Positions 41,447 to 49,415 of a DNA stretch of 64,000 bases are shown one piece after another. How positions within the stretch are numbered: the stretch's first letter is position 1; each line of letters starts with the position of its first letter. Position numbers and translations under genes: made by a program. The DNA comes from Saccharopolyspora shandongensis. Its GTDB lineage: Bacteria; Actinomycetota; Actinomycetes; Mycobacteriales; Pseudonocardiaceae. The notes beneath the pieces were generated by a model that searched no databases, was not told the origin of the DNA, and saw nothing but the letters and a program-made list of their open reading frames with translations. The stretch covers positions 1 through 64,000 of the forward strand of contig NZ_FNOK01000019.1 in assembly GCF_900106995.1 (NCBI RefSeq). Direction: 5' to 3'.

Positions 41447-41908
41447 GTGGATACCCGTGCCGGAAAAGCGATTTCCTCCCCGGCGGGAGACTGGGACCAT
41501 CGGGTGGTGGAGATCGACTACCGGTGGCGGGCCGAGGCCTCCGACGACGAACTCGTGTCCCTGACCCTCTCCCACGGCGGCACTGCCGAGCCCGGCTGGT
41601 GGGAAAGGGTGCGCGCGCACAGCCTGGGCTGGGTGACCGCGCGACTGCCCGGCGGCGCGCTGATCGGCTTCGTCAACATTGCGTGGGACGGCGGCGACCA
41701 CGCCTTCCTGCTCGACACCAAGGTCCGCCCCGACCATCAGCACCGCGGCGTCGGAACGGAACTCGTGCGGCGCGCGGCACAGTCTGCGCGGCGCGCGGGC
41801 TGCACCTGGTTGCACGTCGACTTCGAGCCGCACCTGCGCGGCTTCTACTTCGACGCCTGCGGCTTCCGCCCCACCGACGCGGGCCTGATCCTCCTGGCAG
41901 ATCGCTGA
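41447..41908 (+). CDS. GNAT-family N-acetyltransferase
   Basis: About 130-153 residues depending on start. The acetyl-CoA-binding motif A is VRPDHQHRGVGTELVRRAAQ, preceded by LIGFVNIAWDGGDHAFLLDT and followed by VDFEPHLRGFYFDACGF. These are the standard GNAT elements. GTG 41447 has no clear ribosome site; a GTG near 41504 (VVEIDYRWRA) is an alternative. The 60 bp upstream (41385-41446) is unusually AT-rich and holds AGGAGG followed by a TTG, which may mark a small leader ORF. The substrate is unknown. Confidence 0.75.
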   Translation: MDTRAGKAISSPAGDWDHRVVEIDYRWRAEASDDELVSLTLSHGGTAEPGWWERVRAHSLGWVTARLPGGALIGFVNIAWDGGDHAFLLDTKVRPDHQHRGVGTELVRRAAQSARRAGCTWLHVDFEPHLRGFYFDACGFRPTDAGLILLADR

Positions 41909-42107
41909 CGCGCCGCTGGCGCCGCTCGTCTCCGCCACCAACATCGCCGCGTTCTGCCTCGGTGCCGCCGCCGGAGCGTGGCTGGGCGGGCTCGCCAGCG
42001 GCCCCGGCTACGCCTCCCCCAACTGGTTCGGAGCCGCACTGACCGGAGGCCCGCGCCGCACCGGCAGGCATCCCGCAGCCACGAACCGCACCCCGGCCCA
42101 CCACTGA
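41907..42107 (+). pseudogene. MFS efflux protein, C-terminal remnant
   Basis: Overlapping the GNAT stop, a 66-codon frame reads DAPLAPLVSATNIAAFCLGA, then AAGAWLGGLASGPGYASPNW and FGAALTGG. This matches the end of helix 10 to helix 12 of DHA1-type (AraJ/chloramphenicol-exporter-like) MFS proteins. There is no start codon or ribosome site, and the first ten helices are missing, so it is a leftover of a deleted transporter gene. Confidence 0.6.
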
Positions 42108-42209
42108 CCACAAAGGACACCGCCGGACGCGGCACCGTCGACCACTACACCGACCACTCTGCGATTCGGGCAAACTACAACGAAGTCGTCGCACGGGAGA
42201 CACCAACGC

Positions 42210-43322
42210 ATGTACACACCACCACCGCCAGCCGGCGCGGAGCGGACCGACGGATCGTCCGTCCAGATCGGCACTCTCGTCCCGCTGACCCGGCCCGGCT
42301 GGGTCGAGGCGGGCCGACACCTGCTCGCCGGACTCGAACTGGCCGCTCGCGAAGTCAACGACGCCGGCGGGATCGCCGGAAGGCCACTCGAGCTGGTGGT
42401 CCGAGACACCGCGGCCGATCCGCAGAAGGCCGCAGCGGCCGTAGATGAACTGGCCGGCCTGGGCGTGGCCGCCCTGACCGGGGAGTACCACAGCGTCGTC
42501 GCTCGCGCCGCTGCCACCAGAGCCGACGCCCTTGGCGTGCCGTTCCTCTGCTCGTCAGCGGTGCTCGACGTGCTCACCGAACAGCCAACGGAATGGGTCG
42601 CGCGCATCGCTCCGGCGCAGTCCGTTGGCTGGCAGATCTACGCGGACTTCCTCCTCAACGCGGGCCACAGTCGAATCGCCGTAGCAGCCGAGCCGAGTGT
42701 CTACTGGGCATCTGGGGCCCGCGTTCTGCGGGACCACCTCGCTCCACTCGGTGGCACCGTCGTCGAACTCGACATGCGCGCGCTCGCTCCCACGGCCGTG
42801 TGCGACGAACTCGTCGACAATCGCGCGACAGCCCTCCTCCTTCTGGTCGGCAACCCGGAGCCGGCGGTGTCGATCGTCAAGTCCGTCCGCAGCGACCAGC
42901 GTCTCGCCGGGGTCATGATCGGTGCTCCGGCAGGGCAACCGGAGTTCGCCGAATGGGCGGCGTTGCTGGGCGACGACGGCGCCGCGATCCCGTTCTTGCG
43001 CTACCTGCCCGAGCGCCTCAGCCCGCTCGGTGCACGGGTCGAGGCGGCCCTCCGGGAGCGGCTGGGTGAAGCGCCCTCCTTCGTCGCCTTCGAGGGCTAC
43101 GACACGGTCGCCGTCCTCGCCGATGCCCTGCGTTCTCACGGCCCCGACCGGGCTCGCATCGCGGAATCCTGGCCACACGTTGCAGTCGACGGCACCCGCG
43201 GGCAGATCCGGTTCTCCCGCACGCCAGGCATCAGCGTGTGGCAATGGGCCTGGGCACCGATCCAGGTCGTTGATCGAGATCTGGGGGGACCCGATCGCCT
43301 TCGGATCCTTCACACCGGCTGA
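42210..43322 (+). CDS. Branched-chain-amino-acid/urea-type substrate-binding protein without signal peptide
   Basis: A 370-residue type I periplasmic-binding fold (Peripla_BP_6): VQIGTLVPLTRPGWVEAGRH, then GLELAAREVNDAGGIAGRPL, VRDTAADPQKAAAAVDEL and a C-terminal lobe with FVAFEGYDTVAVLADAL. ATG 42210 follows GGGAG nine bases upstream, and the N-terminus (MYTPPPPAGAERTDGSS) is neither hydrophobic nor a lipobox. No LivHMGF permease or ATPase is adjacent. It may be a cytosolic sensor of amide or amino-acid ligands, like AmiC, rather than a transporter part. The latter is inference. Confidence 0.75.
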   Translation: MYTPPPPAGAERTDGSSVQIGTLVPLTRPGWVEAGRHLLAGLELAAREVNDAGGIAGRPLELVVRDTAADPQKAAAAVDELAGLGVAALTGEYHSVVARAAATRADALGVPFLCSSAVLDVLTEQPTEWVARIAPAQSVGWQIYADFLLNAGHSRIAVAAEPSVYWASGARVLRDHLAPLGGTVVELDMRALAPTAVCDELVDNRATALLLLVGNPEPAVSIVKSVRSDQRLAGVMIGAPAGQPEFAEWAALLGDDGAAIPFLRYLPERLSPLGARVEAALRERLGEAPSFVAFEGYDTVAVLADALRSHGPDRARIAESWPHVAVDGTRGQIRFSRTPGISVWQWAWAPIQVVDRDLGGPDRLRILHTG

Positions 43323-43398
43323 GCCAGCAGGCACATCCGTCCGAACTCGAGGACGTCCACTCACCAGTCGGACCACAGTGGACTGTGAGTAGCCCCGG

Positions 43399-44961
43399 TC
43401 AGGCACGGGCGGTCGCGGGAACGCCGAACCACCTCTCGGCCGCCGCCTGGAGCGCGTCCAGCTCGGCGGCATCCGGGCTGGACGATGCCGATGCCCACGC
43501 CACGTAGCAGTCCGGCCGGAGGAGCAGGGCGGTGGCACCGATATCGGCCCCGACGATCCGCCCGCGGACCACGTCCACCTGGTCGGTGCGCCCGGCGAGC
43601 GCACCCGGCGATCCGTCGTCGGTCAGGTCGATCAGCAGCGGTCGCGCGCTGCGGGTCAGCTCCGCCAACCGCACCGGCCCGGTTTCGGTGTGCAGCTCGA
43701 ATTCCGGGGCGCACCGGCCGGTGCGCGGATGCGCGCCGGCGGCTCCCATGTCGTAGCGGACGTCGGAGCCCGCGGTGAGGTCCGCGATGCGCTGGATCGT
43801 GCCGGGGTCGTCGAGCAGCTCGGTGAACAGCTCGCGCAGCGCGGTGACGTCGCTGCCCGGGGCGATCAGCGCGGACTGCGCCTGGGCGTAGGTGTTCATG
43901 CGCCTGGCTGCCTGGCCGCGTTCCGCCTCGTAGCTGTCCAGCAGCCCGGGCGGGGCGTCGCCGCGCAGCTCGGCGGCGAGTTTCCAGCCGAGGTTGATCG
44001 CGTCCTGCAGGCCGAGGTTGAGGCCGGGACCGCCGCCCGCGGTGTAGACGTGCGCGGCGTCGCCGAGGAGGAACACCCGTCGGTCCCGGAACCGTTCGGC
44101 CACGCGGGTATTGCCGCCGCTGCGGCGTCGCAGCACGTGCGGCCCGGCGCCGGTGGGCGGGCCGAGCGGCACGTCGACGCCCAGGACCCGGCGGGCGCTC
44201 TCCCGCAACTCGTCGAGGGTCATCTGCGCCTCGGTCTCCGGCTCGTCCCACTCGATGGTGCTGATCAGCGGGTCCTGCCCCGGCAACGGCGCGTACCCGA
44301 AGCCGCCGCGCTCGGTGCGGTGCGGCAGGAACGGCAGGATCGCGCCGATGCCGGGCACGTTCAGCGCGCCGGTCGTGGGGTCCACCCAGTCCGCGGGAAC
44401 GGTGGCGTTGGCCGTCCGGTTCGTCGTCCGGTCGTAGCTGACGCCGGGGAATCCGATACCGGCGCGCTTGCGGATGCCGCTGTGGGCGCCGTCCGCGCCG
44501 ACCAGGTGCCGGGCCCGCAGCCGGTACGGCCCGTCCGGGCCCGTGACCTCCACCTCGACCGCGTCGTCGTCCTGCGACAGGTCGGTGACCTCGTGTCCCC
44601 GGCGGATGTCGGCTCCGAGCTCGGCGGCCCGCTGCGCCAGGACTTCCACGATGCGGCGCTGCGGCACGGGCAGGTTGTAGACGGGGCTGTCCGCCAGCAG
44701 GCCCAGGTTCAGGCTCATCCCGGCGAACATGAAGTAGGCGGAGTTCGGCCGCGGTGGTCGCGGCCCGCCGCTGAGCTGGTCGTGCAGTCCTCGGCGGTCG
44801 ACCATCTTCACGACCTGGCCGACGAGGCCGTTGGCCTTGGGTTCGTCGCCGGGCTCGGTCAGGCGTTCCAGCACGATCGGCCGCAGCCCGGCCAGGCCCA
44901 GCTCGCAGGCCAGCATGAGCCCGTTCGGGCCACCGCCGGCGATGAGGACATCGGCGATCAT
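43399..44961 (-). CDS. FAD-dependent aromatic monooxygenase (PHBH/Rox class)
   Basis: A 520-residue class A flavin monooxygenase. FAD Rossmann motif VLIAGGGPNGLMLACELGLA, a DG motif (LVGADGAHSGIRKRAG) and the second FAD motif RVFLLGDAAHVYTAGGGPG. A thioredoxin-like C-terminal domain (GPVRLAELTRSARPLLIDLT, then LLRPDCYVAWA) completes the antibiotic/phenol hydroxylase layout. It uses NADPH and O2 to hydroxylate an aromatic compound; detoxification of an antibiotic is likely given the linked TetR gene. It lies 84 bp downstream of that gene, with a strong hairpin between. Confidence 0.9.
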   Translation of the reverse strand: MIADVLIAGGGPNGLMLACELGLAGLRPIVLERLTEPGDEPKANGLVGQVVKMVDRRGLHDQLSGGPRPPRPNSAYFMFAGMSLNLGLLADSPVYNLPVPQRRIVEVLAQRAAELGADIRRGHEVTDLSQDDDAVEVEVTGPDGPYRLRARHLVGADGAHSGIRKRAGIGFPGVSYDRTTNRTANATVPADWVDPTTGALNVPGIGAILPFLPHRTERGGFGYAPLPGQDPLISTIEWDEPETEAQMTLDELRESARRVLGVDVPLGPPTGAGPHVLRRRSGGNTRVAERFRDRRVFLLGDAAHVYTAGGGPGLNLGLQDAINLGWKLAAELRGDAPPGLLDSYEAERGQAARRMNTYAQAQSALIAPGSDVTALRELFTELLDDPGTIQRIADLTAGSDVRYDMGAAGAHPRTGRCAPEFELHTETGPVRLAELTRSARPLLIDLTDDGSPGALAGRTDQVDVVRGRIVGADIGATALLLRPDCYVAWASASSSPDAAELDALQAAAERWFGVPATARA

Positions 44962-45002
44962 CGGGGTTTTACTCCGTTCGTTCGAAAAGGAAGAGGGCAG
45001 GG

Positions 45003-45037
45003 CGAATCGCCCGGCCGCGACCGCGCCGGGCGATTCG
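45003..45037 (-). terminator. Hairpin between TetR and FAD monooxygenase genes
   Basis: CGAATCGCCCGGC pairs with GCCGGGCGATTCG (13-bp stem, nine-base loop) just past the TetR stop. It would attenuate or end the TetR transcript, so monooxygenase expression may be lower than TetR or need its own promoter. Confidence 0.6.
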
Positions 45038-45045
45038 GTCGGGTT

Positions 45046-45678
45046 TCAGGGAGTCGGAAGGCCCGCCGCGATCCGGGCGAACGCCTGGCGCAGCAGCGGC
45101 AGAGCAGAGCCGTGCGGGTCTTCGCGCAGCCAGTGCGTCACGGCCGTGGCGCTGCCCGCGCCGACCACGGCGGCGACCAGTTGCGGGTACAGGTCGTGCG
45201 TCACGTCGGTGCCGGTTCGTTCGGCGATGGCCTTCGCCAGCTCGTCCTGCGCGATCGCGTTCGCCTTGAGGACTTCGCCCTGCACCGCGGGTTCGGCGAG
45301 CATGAGCCGCAGGCCGTCGATCCAGCCCTCGTCGCGAGGCTGCCGGTCGTCCGGTGCCGGCGCGAACTGCGCCTGCACCGCGTTGCCGATGGCGTCCCAC
45401 AACGGTTCGTCGGCCGGTCGCGCGCGCAGCTCCTCGGCGATCCGCAGGGCGCGTTCGAGGTGGCTGGCGGCGATGGCCTCGGCCTTGCCGGCGAAGTAGT
45501 TCCGGAAGGTTCGTGGGGAGACGTCGGCGGCCGCGGCGATGTCGTCCACCGTGACGTCCTGCCATCCGCGTTCGACGGTCAGGCGGATCGCCTCCCGGCT
45601 CAACGCGAGGCGTGTCTGGCGCTTCTTGCGCTCCCGCAGCCCGATGCGGGCGTCGTCTTCGGCGGTCATGTCGACCAC
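45046..45678 (-). CDS. TetR-family regulator
   Basis: A 210-residue protein. DNA-binding domain: RKKRQTRLALSREAIRLTVE, then VTVDDIAAAADVSPRTFRNY and FAGKAEAIAASHLERAL. The C-terminal region matches the MftR-like TetR C-terminal domain (LWDAIGNAVQAQFAP, WIDGLRLMLAEPAVQG). Start GTG 45678 or ATG 45669. A large inverted repeat directly upstream (45685-45726) is surely its operator, so it represses itself and probably the FAD monooxygenase gene downstream on the same strand. Confidence 0.9.
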   Translation of the reverse strand: MVDMTAEDDARIGLRERKKRQTRLALSREAIRLTVERGWQDVTVDDIAAAADVSPRTFRNYFAGKAEAIAASHLERALRIAEELRARPADEPLWDAIGNAVQAQFAPAPDDRQPRDEGWIDGLRLMLAEPAVQGEVLKANAIAQDELAKAIAERTGTDVTHDLYPQLVAAVVGAGSATAVTHWLREDPHGSALPLLRQAFARIAAGLPTP

Positions 45679-45684
45679 CGTAGC

Positions 45685-45726
45685 AAATCTTGCCAGATTT
45701 GCAATATTGCCATCTTGGCAAGATTT
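45685..45726. promoter_or_regulatory. TetR operator: 42-bp nested palindrome
   Basis: Outer arms AAATCTTGCCA (45685-45695) and TGGCAAGATTT (45716-45726) are perfectly complementary. The centre is the perfect palindrome GCAATATTGC (45701-45710), and the intervening bases nearly match. It suits two cooperating TetR dimers. It is AT-rich against its surroundings and starts 7 bp before the TetR GTG. Confidence 0.85.
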
Positions 45727-46393
45727 ACGGTTGGTCTAGGTCCTGCAGGATCTCGAAGATCTCCTCGTCCGTGGTGGCGTTGAAGTCTCGGTACCACTGC
45801 CCCACCGCGGCGAAGCCGACCGGCTGCAGCACGCACACCACCACATCGGCTTCCGCACGCAGCGCGGCGACCGCGTCCGGCGCCCCCACCGGCACGGCCA
45901 GCACAACGCTGCGCGGTGCCGACCCGCGCAGCATCCGCACCGCCGCGCGCGCAGTGGCCCCGGTGGCCAGACCGTCGTCGACCAGCACCACGTCACGCCC
46001 GGCCAGCGGCAGCGGCTCGCCGCGCTGGAACAGCCGCTCCCGGCGCCGCGCCTCGGCCCGCTCCCGCTCGCAGGCCGCTTGCAGGGTCCGCTCGTCGAGG
46101 TGGAACGAGCGCACCAGCTGCTGGTCGTAGCTCGGCGGCCCGTCGGCGGTCACGGCGCCGACGGCCAGTTCCGGCTGGCTCGGCGCGCCGATCTTGCGCG
46201 CCACGCAGACCCGCAGCGGCGCCTGCAGCATCCGGGCCACCTCGGCGGCCACCGGCACCCCTCCCCTGGCCAGCCCGAGGACCACGGGATCGACCAGGTC
46301 CAGCCCGGTCATCCGCTGGGCCAGGACCCGCCCGGCGTGCCGGCGGTCGGCATAACCGGTGGTGGTTCGTTCCGGGAAACCCATGCGAGGCAT
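45725..46393 (-). CDS. Phosphoribosyltransferase-domain protein
   Basis: A 222-residue protein with a type I phosphoribosyltransferase fold: VVLGLARGGVPVAAEVARML at the start and the PRPP loop VVLVDDGLATGATARAAV. Start ATG 46393 has GGGAGG seven bases upstream. Actinobacterial proteins of this type are seen in dormancy and stress loci and are of uncertain substrate. The last two bases overlap the TetR operator, so binding there may also limit readthrough from this gene. Confidence 0.85.
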   Translation of the reverse strand: MPRMGFPERTTTGYADRRHAGRVLAQRMTGLDLVDPVVLGLARGGVPVAAEVARMLQAPLRVCVARKIGAPSQPELAVGAVTADGPPSYDQQLVRSFHLDERTLQAACERERAEARRRERLFQRGEPLPLAGRDVVLVDDGLATGATARAAVRMLRGSAPRSVVLAVPVGAPDAVAALRAEADVVVCVLQPVGFAAVGQWYRDFNATTDEEIFEILQDLDQP

Positions 46394-46488
46394 CGCTCGC
46401 CTCCCGTCCGCCGCGCGTGCGCACGGCAGCACATCGGGAAAACCACTCGCCTCGATGATGCCCGTCCGCCGCCGCCGGGCAAACCTCC

Positions 46489-48246
46489 TCACGTGCGAAA
46501 ACCGGCCACCCTCAGCACCCGGAGCCGGTTCAGCGCGGCCGCCAGCTCAAAGCGCCGCGGCACGGCGAAATCGCCCACGTAGCGCTCGTCGACGGCCAGG
46601 ACGCCTCGCTCGGCGACGTCCGCGTCGAAGGCGTCGAGCACCTCCGCAACGGTGCGGGCGCCGTCGAGCACGCCCCGCCGCGCGCAGCTGACCAGCGCCA
46701 GCCCGATCCCAGTGACCTGCGCAGGGTCGACGACCTGCTCCACGCCGCGCAGCTCCACAGTGGATTCGCCCAGCGTCAACGCGTCCACTCCGCGGGCGCG
46801 GACCTTCGGCCGTTCGGTGGGGATCGAGCGCGGGTCCACGACGCGGTGCCGGACCTGCGGGAACGCCTCGGCCTCCGAACGGCGGCCGGTGGGCGCGGCG
46901 GCCAACTGCCGGGCGCGCCCGGTGACGTCGCGCGCATGGTAGGCGTCGAGCATCAGCACCTGGTCGGCCACGTCCATGTAGTCCCCGGAGCCGCCCATCA
47001 CCAGCACCGTCGACACCCCGTGCGCGGCGTGCAGCGGCCGGATCAGGTCGACGAACGGCGTCAGCGGCTCGGACTCCTTGGCGACGAGCGCCTGCATCCG
47101 GGCGTCGCGGATCATCAGGTTCGTCGCCGCGGTGTCCTCGTCGACCAGCAGCACCTTCGCCCCGGCCTCCACAGCCTCCACGATCGCGGCGGCCTGCGAG
47201 GTCGAGCCGGAGGCGTTGTCGGTGGAGAAGTCGGTGGTGTCGGCGCCGGTGGGCAGGTGCCCGACGAACGGGCTGACGTCCACCCGGTGCACCCGCCGCC
47301 CGTCCTCGGCGCGCACCTTGACGGTGTCCTCGCGGCACACCACCAGTTCCCGTCCGTCGCCGGGAACGTGGTCGTAGACGCCAAATTCCAGCGCGCGCAG
47401 CAGCGTCGACTTGCCGTGGAACCCGCCGCCGACGATCAGGGTGATCCCCTCGGGCACCCCCATGCCGCGCACCCGGCCCCGGTTGGGCAGCTCGACCTCG
47501 ACGCTCAGCGACTCCGGCGAGGCGAACGGCACCCCGTCGGTCAGCGGCCGCTCGTCGACGCCGCTGAGCCGGGGCAGCATCGCGCCGTCGGCGACGAACG
47601 CCACCAGGCCCAGGTCCGGCAGCATCCGCCGCAGCGCGTCGGTGTCCTCAATGGAGTCCACGAACTCACGCAGCCGCCGTTGATCGGCCGTGGCCCAGCG
47701 CAGCGCGGCCTCCACCGCGTCGGGCAGCTCGTCGCACAGCGCCTGCTCCGCCTGCCTGCCGTCGATGGTCCGGCCGCGTCCCGGCAGGTCGATGCCCAGG
47801 CGCAGCACCACCTCTCCCCCGGCGATCTGGCAGGCGCTGCGGTCCAGCACCTCCTGCCGGCCGGCGTCGACCCGCAACCGGCTGTCGCGGAGCCTGCGGT
47901 ACACCGCCCGCACCAGGTATCCGGCCAGCGCCCGCGCGCGAACCGGCGTCGACCACAGCTGCTCGGGGAAGCCCGCGACCTCCGGGTCGATCCGGACCTC
48001 GCAGCGGCTGGCCGGGGCGAACGGGTCCGGCTGCACGCGCTGGACCTCAAGGGTGAATCCGCCGAAGGACCAGCAGCCACCCAAGGACTTGTAGCGGCCG
48101 TAGCTCGCGCCGTGCATGGCGTGCAGCTCCTGCCGCAGCGCTTGCTCGTCACCGCGATCACCGCGGGGCCGCTCGTCGCGCCGGTGATCGCCCGGCCGCC
48201 GGCCCCTGTACCGCCCCGCTCCGGGACCACCCGTTCGCTGTGCCAT
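46489..48246 (-). CDS. ABC-class ATPase-domain protein (PF09818-like)
   Basis: A 585-residue protein of the predicted ABC-class ATPase family, to which trypanosome MRB1590 also belongs. After a basic Gly/Arg-rich N-terminus the family block SYGRYKSLGGCWSFGGFTLE is seen, then Walker A LIVGGGFHGKSTLLRALEFG, GSTSQAAAIVEAVEAGAKVL (signature-like) with Walker B LLVDEDTAATNLMIRD, and GVSTVLVMGGSGDYMDVADQ (switch). There is no membrane domain, so it is a soluble nucleic-acid or ribonucleoprotein-associated ATPase; the biological role is unknown. ATG 48246 lies near a weak ribosome site. Confidence 0.85.
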   Translation of the reverse strand: MAQRTGGPGAGRYRGRRPGDHRRDERPRGDRGDEQALRQELHAMHGASYGRYKSLGGCWSFGGFTLEVQRVQPDPFAPASRCEVRIDPEVAGFPEQLWSTPVRARALAGYLVRAVYRRLRDSRLRVDAGRQEVLDRSACQIAGGEVVLRLGIDLPGRGRTIDGRQAEQALCDELPDAVEAALRWATADQRRLREFVDSIEDTDALRRMLPDLGLVAFVADGAMLPRLSGVDERPLTDGVPFASPESLSVEVELPNRGRVRGMGVPEGITLIVGGGFHGKSTLLRALEFGVYDHVPGDGRELVVCREDTVKVRAEDGRRVHRVDVSPFVGHLPTGADTTDFSTDNASGSTSQAAAIVEAVEAGAKVLLVDEDTAATNLMIRDARMQALVAKESEPLTPFVDLIRPLHAAHGVSTVLVMGGSGDYMDVADQVLMLDAYHARDVTGRARQLAAAPTGRRSEAEAFPQVRHRVVDPRSIPTERPKVRARGVDALTLGESTVELRGVEQVVDPAQVTGIGLALVSCARRGVLDGARTVAEVLDAFDADVAERGVLAVDERYVGDFAVPRRFELAAALNRLRVLRVAGFRT

Positions 48247-48469
48247 GCCCGAGACCTACCGGACGCGACGCCGATTCTCCAATCGGGAGACGTGGATCAC
48301 GCCGGGTACCACCACAGTGGACAGCTCGTGTCCACATGGGGCAAAACCGGCGAAACGCCGTGGCGGACCTGAGCGGGCCCGCAATGTGCGGGTTATTCTC
48401 CCAACGCGCAAGATCCGCACCCCCGGTCCCACTCGACGACGATGCCTTTGCTGGTGAGGAGGCGAGTGC

Positions 48470-49345
48470 ATGCTCCGCAAATTCCGCGGCCCGGTCGGCA
48501 GCCGTCAACGGCGACGCCCGGCCCGCAACGTTTCCCGCCGTCCACGTAGGACCGCAGCGCTGCTCGCGGCGGTGATCGCGACGGCCGCGCTGGCCGGCGG
48601 CACGGCCAACGCCGAACAGTCGCGCGCCGCCCCGCGGCTGAACCCGGAAGATCCCAATGGCGCCTGGGCGGGCTACAGCGTGCCAGGCGGCAGGGACGCC
48701 CAAGCGCGCTACCTCCCGGCCGGCGCGGTGTCCGGAATGGACGTCAGCGGCCATCAGGGTGACGTCGACTGGCCGCGGGCCTGGGCCGACGGCGCCCGGT
48801 TCGCCTACGTCAAGGCCACCGAGGGCACCGGCTTCCGCAACGCCCGATTCGGACAGCAGTACGACGGCTCCCACGACGTCGGCATGATCCGCGGCTCCTA
48901 CCACTTCGGGCTGCCGGATCGCTCCGCCGGCCGCGACCAGGCCAACTTCTTCGTCGACAACGGCGGCGGCTGGCGCCACGACGGTCGCACCCTGCCCGGG
49001 GCGCTGGACATCGAGTACAACCCCTACGGCGAGGCCTGCTACGGCCTGGACCCGGCCGCGATGTCGCGGTGGATCGCCGACTTCAGCAACACCTACCACG
49101 CCCGGACGGGGCGCTTCCCGGTCATCTACACCACGACCAACTGGTGGAACCGCTGCACCGCGTCCAATCCGGACTTCGCTCCGAACAACCCGCTGTGGGT
49201 CGCCCGTTACGGCACCGACCTCGGCGCGCTGCCGGCTGGCTGGGATTACCAGACCATCTGGCAGCACAACGACAAGGGCACCTTCCCCGGTGGGCAGGAC
49301 ACCTTCAACGGCAACAACAAGCAGCTCAAGCGATTCATCTCCTGA
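48470..49345 (+). CDS. Secreted GH25 lysozyme (muramidase)
   Basis: A 291-residue exported protein. A long twin-Arg-rich signal region (RNVSRRPRRTAALLAAVIAT, then AALAGGTANA) precedes the GH25 barrel: GMDVSGHQGDVDWPRAWADG, FAYVKATEGTGFRNARF, GSYHFGLPDRSAG and the catalytic Asp-x-Glu in GALDIEYNPYG. It cleaves the MurNAc-GlcNAc bond of peptidoglycan outside the cell. No cell-wall-binding domain is attached. It is a single gene ending at a strong hairpin; the 220 bp upstream shows no riboswitch I recognise. Confidence 0.93.
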   Translation: MLRKFRGPVGSRQRRRPARNVSRRPRRTAALLAAVIATAALAGGTANAEQSRAAPRLNPEDPNGAWAGYSVPGGRDAQARYLPAGAVSGMDVSGHQGDVDWPRAWADGARFAYVKATEGTGFRNARFGQQYDGSHDVGMIRGSYHFGLPDRSAGRDQANFFVDNGGGWRHDGRTLPGALDIEYNPYGEACYGLDPAAMSRWIADFSNTYHARTGRFPVIYTTTNWWNRCTASNPDFAPNNPLWVARYGTDLGALPAGWDYQTIWQHNDKGTFPGGQDTFNGNNKQLKRFIS

Positions 49346-49361
49346 CCGTCCCTCCCAACGG

Positions 49362-49402
49362 CGATGCGGGCCGCCCCGGAGCTTCCGGGGCGGCCCGCAT
49401 CG
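49362..49402. terminator. Bidirectional terminator, 19-bp stem
   Basis: CGATGCGGGCCGCCCCGGA pairs exactly with TCCGGGGCGGCCCGCATCG across a three-base loop. It sits between the convergent lysozyme and LCP genes. Confidence 0.9.
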
Positions 49403-49415
49403 TTGGTCGCGCGGT

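Noticed and set aside
41391..41560. Leader peptide gene starting TTG 41397
   Set aside because: AGGAGG and an AT-rich start are present, but the frame runs into GC-rich sequence overlapping the GNAT gene with no conserved features; noted only in the GNAT entry.
48247..48469. Cyclic-di-AMP (ydaO-type) riboswitch before the GH25 lysozyme
   Set aside because: I looked for the conserved ydaO core in the leader and did not find it.
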